Shown here: positions 1-9,601 of the stretch, piece after piece
Layout of the letters: each line of letters opens with the position of its first letter
Position numbering within the stretch: the stretch's first letter is position 1
Source: JAHECW01 sp964641415
Lineage (GTDB): Bacteria > Acidobacteriota > Thermoanaerobaculia > Thermoanaerobaculales > Sulfomarinibacteraceae
NCBI GenBank assembly: GCA_964641415.1
Contig: CAZXMW010000024.1
Location: 1 to 49,194, forward strand
Reading direction: 5' to 3'
DNA length: 49,194 nucleotides
Made by a program: the position numbers and the translations under genes
The notes under the pieces: model-generated
What the model was told of the DNA's origin: nothing
Database searches by the model: none
The model's input: the letters and a program-made list of their open reading frames with translations, nothing else

Positions 1-44
1 AGGCTTCGCCTAAAGGCGAGGGGGTTTACCCATCCCCGAAGGGG
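1..44. other. Two short hairpins at left edge
   Basis: Two compact inverted repeats are visible: AGGC/GCCT around a TTC loop at 1-11, and CCCC-GAA-GGGG at 34-44. Neither is followed by a T-run on either strand. They lie about 90 bases past the stop of the minus-strand dehydratase gene, so they could contribute to its transcription end, but that is a guess. No gene is seen in 1-132. Confidence 0.4.
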
Positions 45-46
45 AC

Positions 47-88
47 CTAAGAACTCGAAATTGAGAATTAAGAATTGAGAATTCTCGA
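47..88. repeat. Degenerate 7-bp periodic array
   Basis: Six consecutive heptamers can be read in register: CTAAGAA, CTCGAAA, TTGAGAA, TTAAGAA, TTGAGAA, TTCTCGA. The 9-mer TTGAGAATT recurs at 61 and 75, exactly two periods apart. The first two units also occur, in reverse complement, in the array at 48917-48950, so this array belongs to the same repeat family as those at the right edge. AT-rich in GC-rich surroundings. Confidence 0.65.
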
Positions 89-111
89 TGTCCGCGGGCG
101 GGCGGGGGAAA

Positions 112-132
112 CTAAAAACTAAAAACTAAAAA

Positions 133-135
<3 letters not shown>
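112..135. repeat. (CTAAAAA)n heptamer array abutting the dehydratase stop codon
   Basis: Three perfect CTAAAAA units plus CTA. On the minus strand the first TAG of the array is itself the stop codon of the dehydratase gene (133-135). Because the unit is 7 bp, the successive TAGs fall in all three reading frames. The same unit in the opposite orientation (TTTTTAG on the plus strand) recurs five times between 46821 and 48964. Confidence 0.8.
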
Positions 136-2082
<1,947 letters not shown>

Positions 2083-2443
2083 GTTGCCTCACACACATTT
2101 TGAACCAACCCCCAACCCCGCGCCGAACAGCGTAACCCGTCCAGGCCCGCCAGAGCGAACTTCGCTCACCGTCTCACCGTCACCAAGCCCGCCACGGGTC
2201 AGATCCCAAGCCAGCCCGGCCGACTCGTAGAAGGCTAGGGGCAAACCACGACCGCCCCCCCAAGAAGCACCTGCCATCGCGAGGGGCAGGCGCACCCCTC
2301 GGCTTGCCCGCCGCGTTGGGGCGTGCAGCGTGACATTGCCCCCTGCCCCACCCTGATTCCGCCGCCATGCTCCGCTCGAAAAGCCCCCGACAACGCTACA
2401 CTTCCATGAGTACGGATGAGTGAAGCACGAACAGGGAGACGAT
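2083..2443. promoter_or_regulatory. Divergent intergenic region between dehydratase and cytidylyltransferase genes
   Basis: This 361-base stretch separates two divergently transcribed genes and should hold both promoters. I see no gene in it. A 7-bp inverted repeat (CGAGGGG/CCCCTCG, 8-base loop) lies at 2280-2301 and could be an operator or a transcript hairpin. A weak TACACT near 2396-2401 might be a -10 box for the plus strand, but no convincing -35 box goes with it. A clear ribosome-binding site AGGGAG occupies 2433-2438. Confidence 0.4.
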
Positions 2444-3211
2444 GTGGCTGATCCAGGTAAGGCGGGGAAGGCAATTCAGATCCTCGGCGTCATTCCCGCC
2501 CGGGGCGGTTCGAAGGGTGTCCCGAGGAAGAACATCACCAACCTGGCAGGGCGGCCTCTCATCGCGTACACCATCGATGCGGCCGCGGGTTCAGAAACGA
2601 TCGACGCCACGGTTGTGACCACCGACGACTCCGAAATCGCGGAGGTTGCCCGCAGCCTTGGCGCCGACGTCCCCTTTCTCCGCCCCAAGCACCTTGCAGC
2701 CGACGACTCTCCGGACATCGAATACTTGGCACACGCTCTCGAGTGGCTGGAAGAGCACCGCGGCTGGCAGCCGGAAATCGTCGCAATACTCCAGCCGACC
2801 CTTCCCTTTCGAACGGTCGAAGACGTTGACGGTGCGCTGCGATTCATGATCGCCCAAGAGTGTGACTCTGTGCGAACCCTCGCGATACCCCGCGATTTCA
2901 CTCCCTTCAAGATGTGGTTTCTCGAGGAATCGGAAACCGGGCGAATGTCGCCGGTGCTGAAAACTGAACACTGGGGCAGGTTGCTGACCGACGTGCCCAG
3001 GCAGAAGCTCCGACCGGCATACTGGCAGCCTGGTGTCCTCATCGCCACACGGTCGAAGTTCATCAAGGAAGGGAGAGTCTTCGGGCCCGACATCCGAGGA
3101 TTCGTGGTTCCAATGGAGCACGCGCACGACATCGACGAACCCCTCGATCTCGAGTTCGCGGAGTTTCTGATGACCAAGAAAGACAGAGCCGACGGAACGG
3201 GTCCCGCATGA
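2444..3211 (+). CDS. neuA: CMP-acylneuraminate-type cytidylyltransferase (NeuA/LegF/PtmB family)
   Basis: The enzyme transfers CMP from CTP to a 3-deoxy-ulosonic acid (sialic, legionaminic, Kdn or similar). The N-terminus carries the family signature IPARGGSKGVPRKN at residues 17-30, which binds CTP, followed by the Rossmann-like core with a LQPTLPFR segment, and the length (255 residues) is normal. I place the start at GTG 2444, five bases after AGGGAG; an in-frame GTG at 2420 would add eight residues but has no ribosome-binding site. It is the first gene of a four-gene plus-strand cassette and overlaps the next gene by ATGA. Its likely substrate supplier is the NeuB-type synthase at 38346-39227. 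Which acid is activated cannot be read from the sequence. Confidence 0.9.
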   Translation: MADPGKAGKAIQILGVIPARGGSKGVPRKNITNLAGRPLIAYTIDAAAGSETIDATVVTTDDSEIAEVARSLGADVPFLRPKHLAADDSPDIEYLAHALEWLEEHRGWQPEIVAILQPTLPFRTVEDVDGALRFMIAQECDSVRTLAIPRDFTPFKMWFLEESETGRMSPVLKTEHWGRLLTDVPRQKLRPAYWQPGVLIATRSKFIKEGRVFGPDIRGFVVPMEHAHDIDEPLDLEFAEFLMTKKDRADGTGPA

Positions 3212-3963
3212 AACCCATCTCAGAACTCTTTTCGCTCGATGGCAGGACAGCGATCGTCACTGGGGCATCGCGCGGGATCGGTGCAGCGCTCGCGGCGGGC
3301 GCGGCAGCCGCAGGTGCGATTGTGACTGCGATAGCGCGCTCACCTCGGCCCGGCGGCGAGCTTCCCCGATCAGTCGAGTACGAACCCTGCGACATCACTG
3401 ATACCCAGCAGTTCGCGAAGGTCTGCGATACCGTCATGCACGAGCATCGGCGGCTTGACATTCTGGTGAACTGTGCCGGGATATCGCTGCCATTCGATCG
3501 GCCCGACGAGCTATTTCAGAACTTCCACCAGACTCTTGAAGTGAACCTCGCGGCCACGTTTCGCTGCATGAGTACAGCGAGGGAGCGAATGACCCTGACG
3601 GGCGCCGGTTCGATCATCAACGTCTGCAGCCTCGCAAGCATCCTGGGTTTCCCGAACAACCCGGGATATGTTGCGAGCAAGGGCGGCCTCCTCGCACTCA
3701 CGAGGGCAGCGGCGGTCGACTGGGCCGCCGATGGAATCCGGGTGAACAACCTGATACCCGGCTACATCCGTACCGCAATGACTGAAGGGAGCTTCAATGA
3801 CGCCGAGCGTCACCGGCGGCGTCTTGAGCGAACGCTTCTCGGGCGTTGGGGCGAGCCAGCAGATCTCATCGGAGCCATGATTTTTCTCGCATCGGATGCT
3901 TCCGCGTACATGACCGGCCAAGATGTCATCGTTGACGGTGGCTGGGCAGCCAAGGGTCTGTGA
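3208..3963 (+). CDS. SDR-family NAD(P)-dependent oxidoreductase
   Basis: A classical short-chain dehydrogenase/reductase of 251 residues: TGASRGIG cofactor motif at 18-25, NCAG at 88-91, and catalytic Ser141, Tyr154 and Lys158 (Y-x3-K). It resembles FabG-like enzymes. A cytidylyltransferase followed by an SDR recalls ptmB-ptmA of Campylobacter flagellin glycosylation, where PtmA is an SDR in the legionaminic acid locus, so oxidation or reduction of a sugar acid or its precursor is the most likely role. The ATG overlaps the cytidylyltransferase stop (ATGA), and the stop overlaps the next start (TGATG), so the three are probably translationally coupled. Family is certain, substrate unknown. Confidence 0.9.
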   Translation: MKPISELFSLDGRTAIVTGASRGIGAALAAGAAAAGAIVTAIARSPRPGGELPRSVEYEPCDITDTQQFAKVCDTVMHEHRRLDILVNCAGISLPFDRPDELFQNFHQTLEVNLAATFRCMSTARERMTLTGAGSIINVCSLASILGFPNNPGYVASKGGLLALTRAAAVDWAADGIRVNNLIPGYIRTAMTEGSFNDAERHRRRLERTLLGRWGEPADLIGAMIFLASDASAYMTGQDVIVDGGWAAKGL

Positions 3964-4595
3964 TGTCCACCGCCAAGACCTGCACTCACACGTACCCGGA
4001 TCCACCGCTCCAAGCGTGGCCCTCACAACGAAGCCTGATCGTGATCGATCTGGAGTTCACAGCGTGGGAAGGGAGCCACGCACGGGGATGGAACGGAGAA
4101 CAGGAGTACCGTGAGATCATCCAGATCGGCGCGGTAGAGGTCGTTCAACACGAAAGAACCTTGGCGCTCAAAGCCGAGCTCGACATCTTGGTCCGACCGG
4201 CGATCAACCCCGAGCTCTCGGATTACATCACCAAGTTGACCGGAATCACCAACGACATGATCTCGGAACGCGGGGTCGCGTTCCCCGCGGCGTTGCGAAC
4301 ACTCCAGGAGTTCACAGGGGCAATTGACGTGGTGCTCTGCAACGGCCTCGATGGGCAGATCCTCCGCGAGAACTGCATCCTCAACGGTGTCGACTACCCG
4401 TTCAGGCCTGATCGAGTCGCCAACCTCCGCCCGCTCCTGGCGAAGACTCTCGAGCTTCCGGAGGAGACTGTCGTGAGCTCCCGCCTTCCAGCCCTCGTCG
4501 GTCTTCGAAACCAGCGGAAAACGCACTTTGCGGTCGACGACGCACGGGCAATCGTTGCCGCGGTCAACGAGCTCCTCCGGATGGGGAGGTGGTAA
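3963..4595 (+). CDS. DEDDh-family 3'-5' exonuclease-like protein
   Basis: The 210-residue product carries the DEDDh exonuclease motifs: IDLEF with Asp29 and Glu31 (Exo I), Asp130 in NGLDGQIL (Exo II), and His188-x4-Asp193 (Exo III, DEDDh type). All metal-binding acidic residues appear intact. The family includes RNase T, the DnaQ epsilon subunit and KapD-like proteins; single-domain members usually trim RNA or DNA ends. Here it is embedded in a sugar operon between an SDR and a radical SAM enzyme, with its start overlapping the SDR stop (TGATG). That context makes a role on a nucleotide-linked compound, or a regulatory role on RNA, conceivable, but neither is shown. GTG at 3960 is an alternative start one codon upstream. 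Confidence 0.82.
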   Translation: MSTAKTCTHTYPDPPLQAWPSQRSLIVIDLEFTAWEGSHARGWNGEQEYREIIQIGAVEVVQHERTLALKAELDILVRPAINPELSDYITKLTGITNDMISERGVAFPAALRTLQEFTGAIDVVLCNGLDGQILRENCILNGVDYPFRPDRVANLRPLLAKTLELPEETVVSSRLPALVGLRNQRKTHFAVDDARAIVAAVNELLRMGRW

Positions 4596-4598
4596 CCG

Positions 4599-6068
4599 AT
4601 GGCCCGCGTGTTGCTCCTCCACCCCAACAAATGGGGCCGTGGAATCACAGCAATCTGGATCGCGAGTCACGCGGCTGTGCTCAGGGCCCGCGGCCATACG
4701 GTTCGCCTTTTCGACTGTACGTTCTTCCGCGATTGGACGGAGAACGAAAACGCCTTCAATACGGAAAATCGACAGTACCTGCCAACCGACTACGATTCCG
4801 TGATTCAGTGGAGCTCAGCCGCCGTCAACAAGGAACTTCGCCGCACCATTGGCGAGTTCGAACCGGACCTCATTTTCTGGGGCGCGATCTCGTCCCACAT
4901 CCACGGTGAAGGCGAATATGTCAGCATTCAATACGGCCATGAGCTCCTCGAAGGCATTGAGTCGCCGGCTCTGAAGATCTGCGGTGGCCTTCAACCGACC
5001 GCAGACCCTGTGGGAACCTTCGCGAGGTTCCCCGACCTCGATCTGATGATCCGCGGAGAGTCCGAGTTCGTATTGGCCGAGCTCGCAGACGCGCATCCCG
5101 GCATCAAGATGGAAACTGTGAGAGGTCTGAGCTATCGCGACCCGAACGGTGACATCGTGGTCAATCCTCCCCAGCCCATCATCAGCAGGATGGACGACAT
5201 TCCGCCATATGACTATTCGTTATTCGACGACCAGGTCTTTCTGAGGCCGTACTCGGGCCGTGTCGTCCGAGCTGTCGACTACGAGCTCTCCAGAGGGTGC
5301 GTGTTCACGTGCTCGTACTGCGTCGAAACAGTCATCCAGCGGTACTACGGGTTCCTGGACCAGACACATCGCGGAGTCCTCAAGAACTCACGATCGTACG
5401 TCCGCACCAAGAGTGCCGGGAGAGTTCATGAAGAGATCCGCACCCTCGTGCGGAACCATGGAATCGAGCTGATTCGCAGCCAGGACACGAACTTCCTGAG
5501 CATTCCCCGCACCGTCCTCGAAGAGCTCGCTTTCCTCATGGATGAAGACGAGTTGCCGGTGCGTCTCTACATAGAAACTCGACCTGAAGGCATCAACTCG
5601 CGCACGGTAGACCTTCTCAAAAGGCTGCAGGTCGACGGCGTCGGGATGGGAATTGAACTGTCAACGCAATCGTTCAGAGAGAAGGAACTTAACCGATTTG
5701 CCGACCAGGGGAAGATCATCCGATCCTTCGATCTCCTCCGACGAGCGGGAATCAAACGCACCGCATACAACATCATCGGGCTGCCCGGCCAGACCGAGGA
5801 GTTGATCGTCGAGACAATCGACTTCAACCGGAAGCTCGACCCCGACAACATCACGGTCGCTTATTACAGCCCGTTCGCGGGGACCCAGCTTGAATCGAAA
5901 GGAATCGAACAGGATTACTTCCTCGAGTACGAACGGGACTTGGACCCCCAGCTGCGCAGCGTCAGTCGGCACGATCGCATGACCAGCGGGCTGCTGGACT
6001 TCTACAAAGAGAACTTCGTGAAGATCGCCAGAGAACCGTCCACCGATATCGACGATCTGAAGAGCTGA
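4599..6068 (+). CDS. B12-binding-domain-type radical SAM protein
   Basis: Radical SAM enzymes cleave S-adenosylmethionine at a 4Fe-4S cluster to start radical reactions. The cluster motif C-x3-C-x2-C is clear at Cys234, Cys238 and Cys241 in a RGCVFTCSYC context. Upstream (about 1-190) is a Rossmann-like domain of the cobalamin-binding type, with GGLQPT and IRGESE segments, but I do not see the DxHxxG cobalamin ligand motif, so cobalamin may not be bound in the usual way. Length 489 is typical. A strong ribosome-binding site GGGGAGG lies at 4583-4589, just inside the end of the exonuclease gene. As last gene of the cassette it may modify the sugar or lipid handled by the preceding enzymes. Family is certain; the reaction is unknown. 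Confidence 0.88.
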   Translation: MARVLLLHPNKWGRGITAIWIASHAAVLRARGHTVRLFDCTFFRDWTENENAFNTENRQYLPTDYDSVIQWSSAAVNKELRRTIGEFEPDLIFWGAISSHIHGEGEYVSIQYGHELLEGIESPALKICGGLQPTADPVGTFARFPDLDLMIRGESEFVLAELADAHPGIKMETVRGLSYRDPNGDIVVNPPQPIISRMDDIPPYDYSLFDDQVFLRPYSGRVVRAVDYELSRGCVFTCSYCVETVIQRYYGFLDQTHRGVLKNSRSYVRTKSAGRVHEEIRTLVRNHGIELIRSQDTNFLSIPRTVLEELAFLMDEDELPVRLYIETRPEGINSRTVDLLKRLQVDGVGMGIELSTQSFREKELNRFADQGKIIRSFDLLRRAGIKRTAYNIIGLPGQTEELIVETIDFNRKLDPDNITVAYYSPFAGTQLESKGIEQDYFLEYERDLDPQLRSVSRHDRMTSGLLDFYKENFVKIAREPSTDIDDLKS

Positions 6069-6145
6069 GCGAGTCTGAAGTCCTGACCGGTCCGCAGGGG
6101 CCGAGAGCTTACAGCCGTGAGTTCTCCCAGATCTTGCCTCCGCGA

Positions 6146-6250
6146 CCTGCACCGGTGCCCATGCAGGATCAACAACGCCGGCGTCGGCATACCAACAGGC
6201 GCTCCATTGCGGATTGGCGACCGCTCCTGTTAAGGCTCCGCACGGCGGAG
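6146..6250. terminator. Possible terminator hairpins between convergent genes
   Basis: The 182-base gap between the radical SAM gene (plus) and the aminotransferase gene (minus) holds two inverted repeats. CCTGCA/TGCAGG lies at 6146-6167, and CTCCGC-ACG-GCGGAG at 6236-6250 directly follows the minus-strand stop. Neither has a T-tract, so classical Rho-independent termination is uncertain. I see no gene in the gap. Confidence 0.4.
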
Positions 6251-7378
6251 TTACGACGTAGAACACGCCCGCACGATCTCAATCACCCTCTCCCGATCCT
6301 CAACCGCCAGATTCGACCCCGACGGCAGGCACAGGCCGAGCTCGAACAGCCGCTCCGACACCGCCCCGCCCACCACCCTGCAGCCCGTGAACACCGGCTG
6401 CAGGTGCATCGGCTTCCAGACCGGCCGGGCCTCGATGTTCTCGGCCTCGAGCGCGAGCCGAACGTCCTCGCGGGTCGCACCGAACGCCTCCGGATCGATC
6501 GTCAAACACGTCAGCCACCGGGTGCCCCGACCCCACGGCGCCTCCGGCATGAACTCGACCCCCGGCAACTCCCCAAGAGCCGCCTCGTACGCCTCGAAGT
6601 TGGCTCGCCGCGCCGCCACCCGATCCTCGAGCACCCGCAGCTGCCCTCGCCCGATGGCCGCGGCGATGTTCGACATCCGGTAGTTGTAGCCGATCTCCGA
6701 GTGCTGGTAATGCGGCGCCGGGTCCCGCGACTGGGTCGCCCAGAATCGTGCCTTGACGATCGCCGCCTCGTCGTCCGACAGCAGCATGCCGCCGCCGGAA
6801 GTCGTGATGATCTTATTGCCGTTGAACGAGAGGATCGCCATCTGGCCGAAGCACCCCGCCGGCCGTCCGTCGCACGTCGCTCCCAATGCCTCCGCCGCGT
6901 CCTCGATCAGGGGCACTCCGTATCGCTTGCACAGAGGCTCAATGCGCCCGTAGTCGCAGCACTGCCCGTAGAGGTCGACGGCGATCACCGCCCTCGGCAG
7001 CCGCCCCGCCTTCGCGCAGCGCCCCAGCTCCTCAGCCAGCAGCTCCGGGTCCACGTTCCACGAGCGCGCCTCGGCGTCCACGAACACCGGCACCGCGCCC
7101 TCGTACGTCACCGCATTGGCGCTGGCGCTGAACGTCAGGCTCGACACCAGCACCTCGTCGCCCCGGCTCACCCCGACGAGCTTCAGCGCCAGGTGCAGCG
7201 CCCCCGTACCTGACGACAGCGCCGCGGCGTGCGCGACCCCGACCCGCTCGGCAGCCTCCCGCTCGAAACCGTCCACGTGCGGCCCCAGCGGCGCGATCCA
7301 GTTGGAATCGAATGCCTCCTTGATCAGGACCAGCTCATCGCCGCCCATGTGCGGGGAAGAGAGGTAGACGCGTCCCAT
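6251..7378 (-). CDS. pglE: UDP-4-amino-sugar aminotransferase (DegT/DnrJ/EryC1/StrS family)
   Basis: A PLP enzyme that should convert the 4-keto-6-deoxy sugar made by the 4,6-dehydratase into the 4-amino sugar, using glutamate. The 375-residue length is normal. The PLP-binding lysine is Lys189 in SFNGNKIITT, preceded by Asp160 in IEDAAEALG, which contacts the cofactor. Last gene of the long minus-strand run, 14 bases after the acetyltransferase gene. The trio pglC-pglD-pglE plus the dehydratase at 133-2082 matches the Campylobacter diacetylbacillosamine pathway. Because WbpE is a homologue, this gene might also serve the wbpB/D/I pathway at 44-46.8 kb. Confidence 0.92.
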   Translation of the reverse strand: MGRVYLSSPHMGGDELVLIKEAFDSNWIAPLGPHVDGFEREAAERVGVAHAAALSSGTGALHLALKLVGVSRGDEVLVSSLTFSASANAVTYEGAVPVFVDAEARSWNVDPELLAEELGRCAKAGRLPRAVIAVDLYGQCCDYGRIEPLCKRYGVPLIEDAAEALGATCDGRPAGCFGQMAILSFNGNKIITTSGGGMLLSDDEAAIVKARFWATQSRDPAPHYQHSEIGYNYRMSNIAAAIGRGQLRVLEDRVAARRANFEAYEAALGELPGVEFMPEAPWGRGTRWLTCLTIDPEAFGATREDVRLALEAENIEARPVWKPMHLQPVFTGCRVVGGAVSERLFELGLCLPSGSNLAVEDRERVIEIVRACSTS

Positions 7379-7392
7379 TCAATAGCCCCGTT

Positions 7393-8025
7393 TCACCGGG
7401 CGAGCGGCTTCGCCGGCACGCCGACCACGGTCGCCCCAGGCGCCACGTCCTTGGTCACGACTGCCCCGGCACCAATCCTCGCGTCCTTCCCGGCTTGGAC
7501 GTACTGCAAGACCTGCGCCCCCGTCCCGACGAGAACACCTTCCTCGAGCACGACGCCACCCGAGATGTTGACGGTGGGGTTCAGCACACTGCCCGATCCG
7601 ATGACGCACTCGTGGCCGAGAGTGCATGCGAGATTGACCATCGCGAACTCCTCGATGGCGACGTTGACGGTGGCGATCACCCCTGCGCAGAGGATCGACC
7701 CCCGTCCAAGCCGCAGCGTGCCACGGTGGCCAATCACCGACGGATGCACCAGCGGCGGCCATTGCACATCCGGCAGATGCTCAGCCAGCTCCCTGCCGAT
7801 CTTGAGTCGGACTGCCGGGTTGCCGATCCCGATCGCCAGACCCTCGACGCCTGCCGTCGTATTGATCGCCCCCAGATCCCCCACGACCTCGTCACGCGAG
7901 TCGTGCTCGCCGAGCTTCGCAAGGTCGGAGACGAAGAAACCGGCGAACTCATGCCCGGCCTCGCCAATCAGCCACTTCACTTCACGGGCAAATCCCCCCG
8001 CGCCGATCACGGCAATCCGCATCAC
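7393..8025 (-). CDS. pglD: Sugar O/N-acetyltransferase, left-handed beta-helix (PglD/NeuD family)
   Basis: The 210-residue protein has the PglD/NeuD layout: an N-terminal Rossmann-like domain opening with MRIAVIGAGGFAREV and a C-terminal hexapeptide-repeat beta-helix (about 90-205) with segments such as IGAGAVVTKDV and GVPAKPL. In PglD the enzyme acetylates the 4-amino group of the UDP-amino sugar with acetyl-CoA, giving UDP-diacetylbacillosamine. The position between pglC and pglE supports that activity; NeuD-type O-acetylation of a nonulosonic acid is the alternative. The start overlaps the sugar-transferase stop (8022-8025). Confidence 0.9.
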   Translation of the reverse strand: MMRIAVIGAGGFAREVKWLIGEAGHEFAGFFVSDLAKLGEHDSRDEVVGDLGAINTTAGVEGLAIGIGNPAVRLKIGRELAEHLPDVQWPPLVHPSVIGHRGTLRLGRGSILCAGVIATVNVAIEEFAMVNLACTLGHECVIGSGSVLNPTVNISGGVVLEEGVLVGTGAQVLQYVQAGKDARIGAGAVVTKDVAPGATVVGVPAKPLAR

Positions 8026-8672
8026 TCTTCCCTTTCCAGCGGTTCTTCGGATCGTGCCTCACCCGTTCCCATGAACTCCGGCATCGTGGCATATCCCCCG
8101 GCACTGATCCCTTCGCGCCTGATCACCTTCCACACGGTCATCGCGAGGATCTTCAGGTCGAGCCCGAGCGACACGTTGTCCACGTACCACACATCCATCG
8201 CGAACTTCTCGTCCCAGCTCACAGCATTCCTGCCGTTGACCTGCGCCCAACCGGTGATACCTGGCCGCACCTCGTGCCGCCGCGCCTGCCCCGGCGTGTA
8301 CCGATCGAGGTACTGCATCAGCAGGGGCCTCGGCCCGACCAGGCTCATGTCTCCCTTGAGTACATTCCACAAGGTCGGCAGCTCATCGAGGCTCCAAGCA
8401 CGCAACCGGCGACCGGCCGGCGTGAGCCGCTCGTCGTCACTGAGCGGAACTCCATTCTGGCCCCGCACATCCAGCATCGTGCGCAGCTTCACCAGCGTGA
8501 ACGGCTTCCCATCCCGGCCGGGCCGCAGCTGCCGAAACAACACGCCCGGCCCCAGGCTCACCCTCACGACCGCGGCCGAAGCAAGCCCCACCAGGACGAC
8601 AAGCGGGCTCGCAGCCACCACCGCCGCAACGTCGAGGCACCGCTTGCCCCACCGTGCGTACCAGCCGCTCAT
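8022..8672 (-). CDS. pglC: Undecaprenyl-phosphate phosphoglycosyltransferase (PglC/bacterial sugar transferase family)
   Basis: Initiates glycan assembly by moving a sugar phosphate from UDP-sugar to the undecaprenyl-phosphate carrier at the inner membrane. It is a 216-residue small monotopic enzyme: one N-terminal membrane segment (about 13-38), the KLRTM motif, the SLDELPTLWNVLKGDMS segment with the catalytic Asp-Glu pair, VGPRP, and RPGITGWAQVNGR. The short length matches PglC rather than the long WbaP type. With pglD, pglE and the dehydratase present, UDP-diacetylbacillosamine is the expected donor. Start and stop overlap neighbours by ATGA. Confidence 0.93.
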   Translation of the reverse strand: MSGWYARWGKRCLDVAAVVAASPLVVLVGLASAAVVRVSLGPGVLFRQLRPGRDGKPFTLVKLRTMLDVRGQNGVPLSDDERLTPAGRRLRAWSLDELPTLWNVLKGDMSLVGPRPLLMQYLDRYTPGQARRHEVRPGITGWAQVNGRNAVSWDEKFAMDVWYVDNVSLGLDLKILAMTVWKVIRREGISAGGYATMPEFMGTGEARSEEPLEREE

Positions 8673-9601
8673 GCGCCGGCCTGCGCCGGGCGCGCGAGGA
8701 GATCCGCGAAGACCGTCTCGATCGGCGCGAACGAGAACTCCCCCAGCAGGCTCCTGAGCTTGCGCTCGGTGTGCTCGCGATTACGGAACTGCCCCGGCAT
8801 GAGGCGCTCGATCCGCCGGCGGGCATCGGCGTCGAGGTCGTCCGGCAGGCCCTTCAGCTTGGCGTGCGGGTCGAGCTCGTACGGGTGGAGATAGACCACC
8901 GCCGGGCGCCCTTCGCGGCCGAGCCTGCGCAATGCCCAGCGGCTGAACCACAGCGGCAGGTGCCGCAGGTACCCGCCTCCGACCGCGGGCAGCCGCACGC
9001 CTACGACGGAGACCACCGTCAGCGGTATCTCGAGGATCTGCCTACTGCCAACCTCGACCACGTGCGCCCCGACCGGAGCGTCCGGCACCCCGTGCCGCGA
9101 CGCCCGGGTCGGGAACAACGAGCTCGAGTACTCGAAGCCCGCCTCGACGACCGCGTCGTATGCCCACCAGGTCTCCCTGGTCAGGCTCATCGCGACCGCT
9201 CGATACCCCTTGGCCCGCACAGCGGCAGCATCCTCCACCACCGCCTTGGCCCGGACGATGGACTCGCGAAACCGCGCCTCCCCCAGCTCGTGGAGGCGGT
9301 GGTGGTTGAAGCCGTGAACGCCGACCTCGTGCCCAGCACGAACAAGGCTCCGAACCAGCTCGGGAAAAGCCTCGGCCACCTCGCCAAGCACGAACCAGGT
9401 CGCCGTGACCCCGGCCTCCTCGAGCAGCTCCAGCATCCGCTCACCGTTGCGCACGACATCGTCCGTGGGCGGAACCACGCGCCCACTCATCCACAGCACG
9501 GCAGCGTTGTTCCAGTCCTCCAGGTCGATGCTGAGGGCGTGGACCAGCCTCCGCGATTCCTTCGACCGGGCGGCGGAGGCAGAGACGTGCTCGACGCCCA
9601 T
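8669..9601 (-). CDS. Polysaccharide deacetylase with DUF3473 domain (exosortase-locus type)
   Basis: NodB-type deacetylase of 310 residues. The metal-binding part shows SIDLEDW (Asp26, Asp29) in place of TFDDG, and HEVGVHGFNHH with the His pair near 96-101. The C-terminal part (about 200-290), containing PAVGGGYLRHLPLWF and LHPYELDP segments, is the DUF3473 extension typical of deacetylases in exosortase (XrtA/PEP-CTERM) exopolysaccharide loci. No exosortase is in this window. Start ATG 9601 overlaps the upstream ATP-grasp stop (TGATG). Likely acts on N-acetyl groups of the polymer or an intermediate in the periplasm, although no signal peptide is visible. Confidence 0.9.
   Translation of the reverse strand: MGVEHVSASAARSKESRRLVHALSIDLEDWNNAAVLWMSGRVVPPTDDVVRNGERMLELLEEAGVTATWFVLGEVAEAFPELVRSLVRAGHEVGVHGFNHHRLHELGEARFRESIVRAKAVVEDAAAVRAKGYRAVAMSLTRETWWAYDAVVEAGFEYSSSLFPTRASRHGVPDAPVGAHVVEVGSRQILEIPLTVVSVVGVRLPAVGGGYLRHLPLWFSRWALRRLGREGRPAVVYLHPYELDPHAKLKGLPDDLDADARRRIERLMPGQFRNREHTERKLRSLLGEFSFAPIETVFADLLARPAQAGA

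Noticed and set aside
2089..2474. Small minus-strand frames in the divergent region
   Set aside because: Glycine/arginine-rich peptides without motifs, overlapping one another; consistent with non-coding GC-rich DNA.
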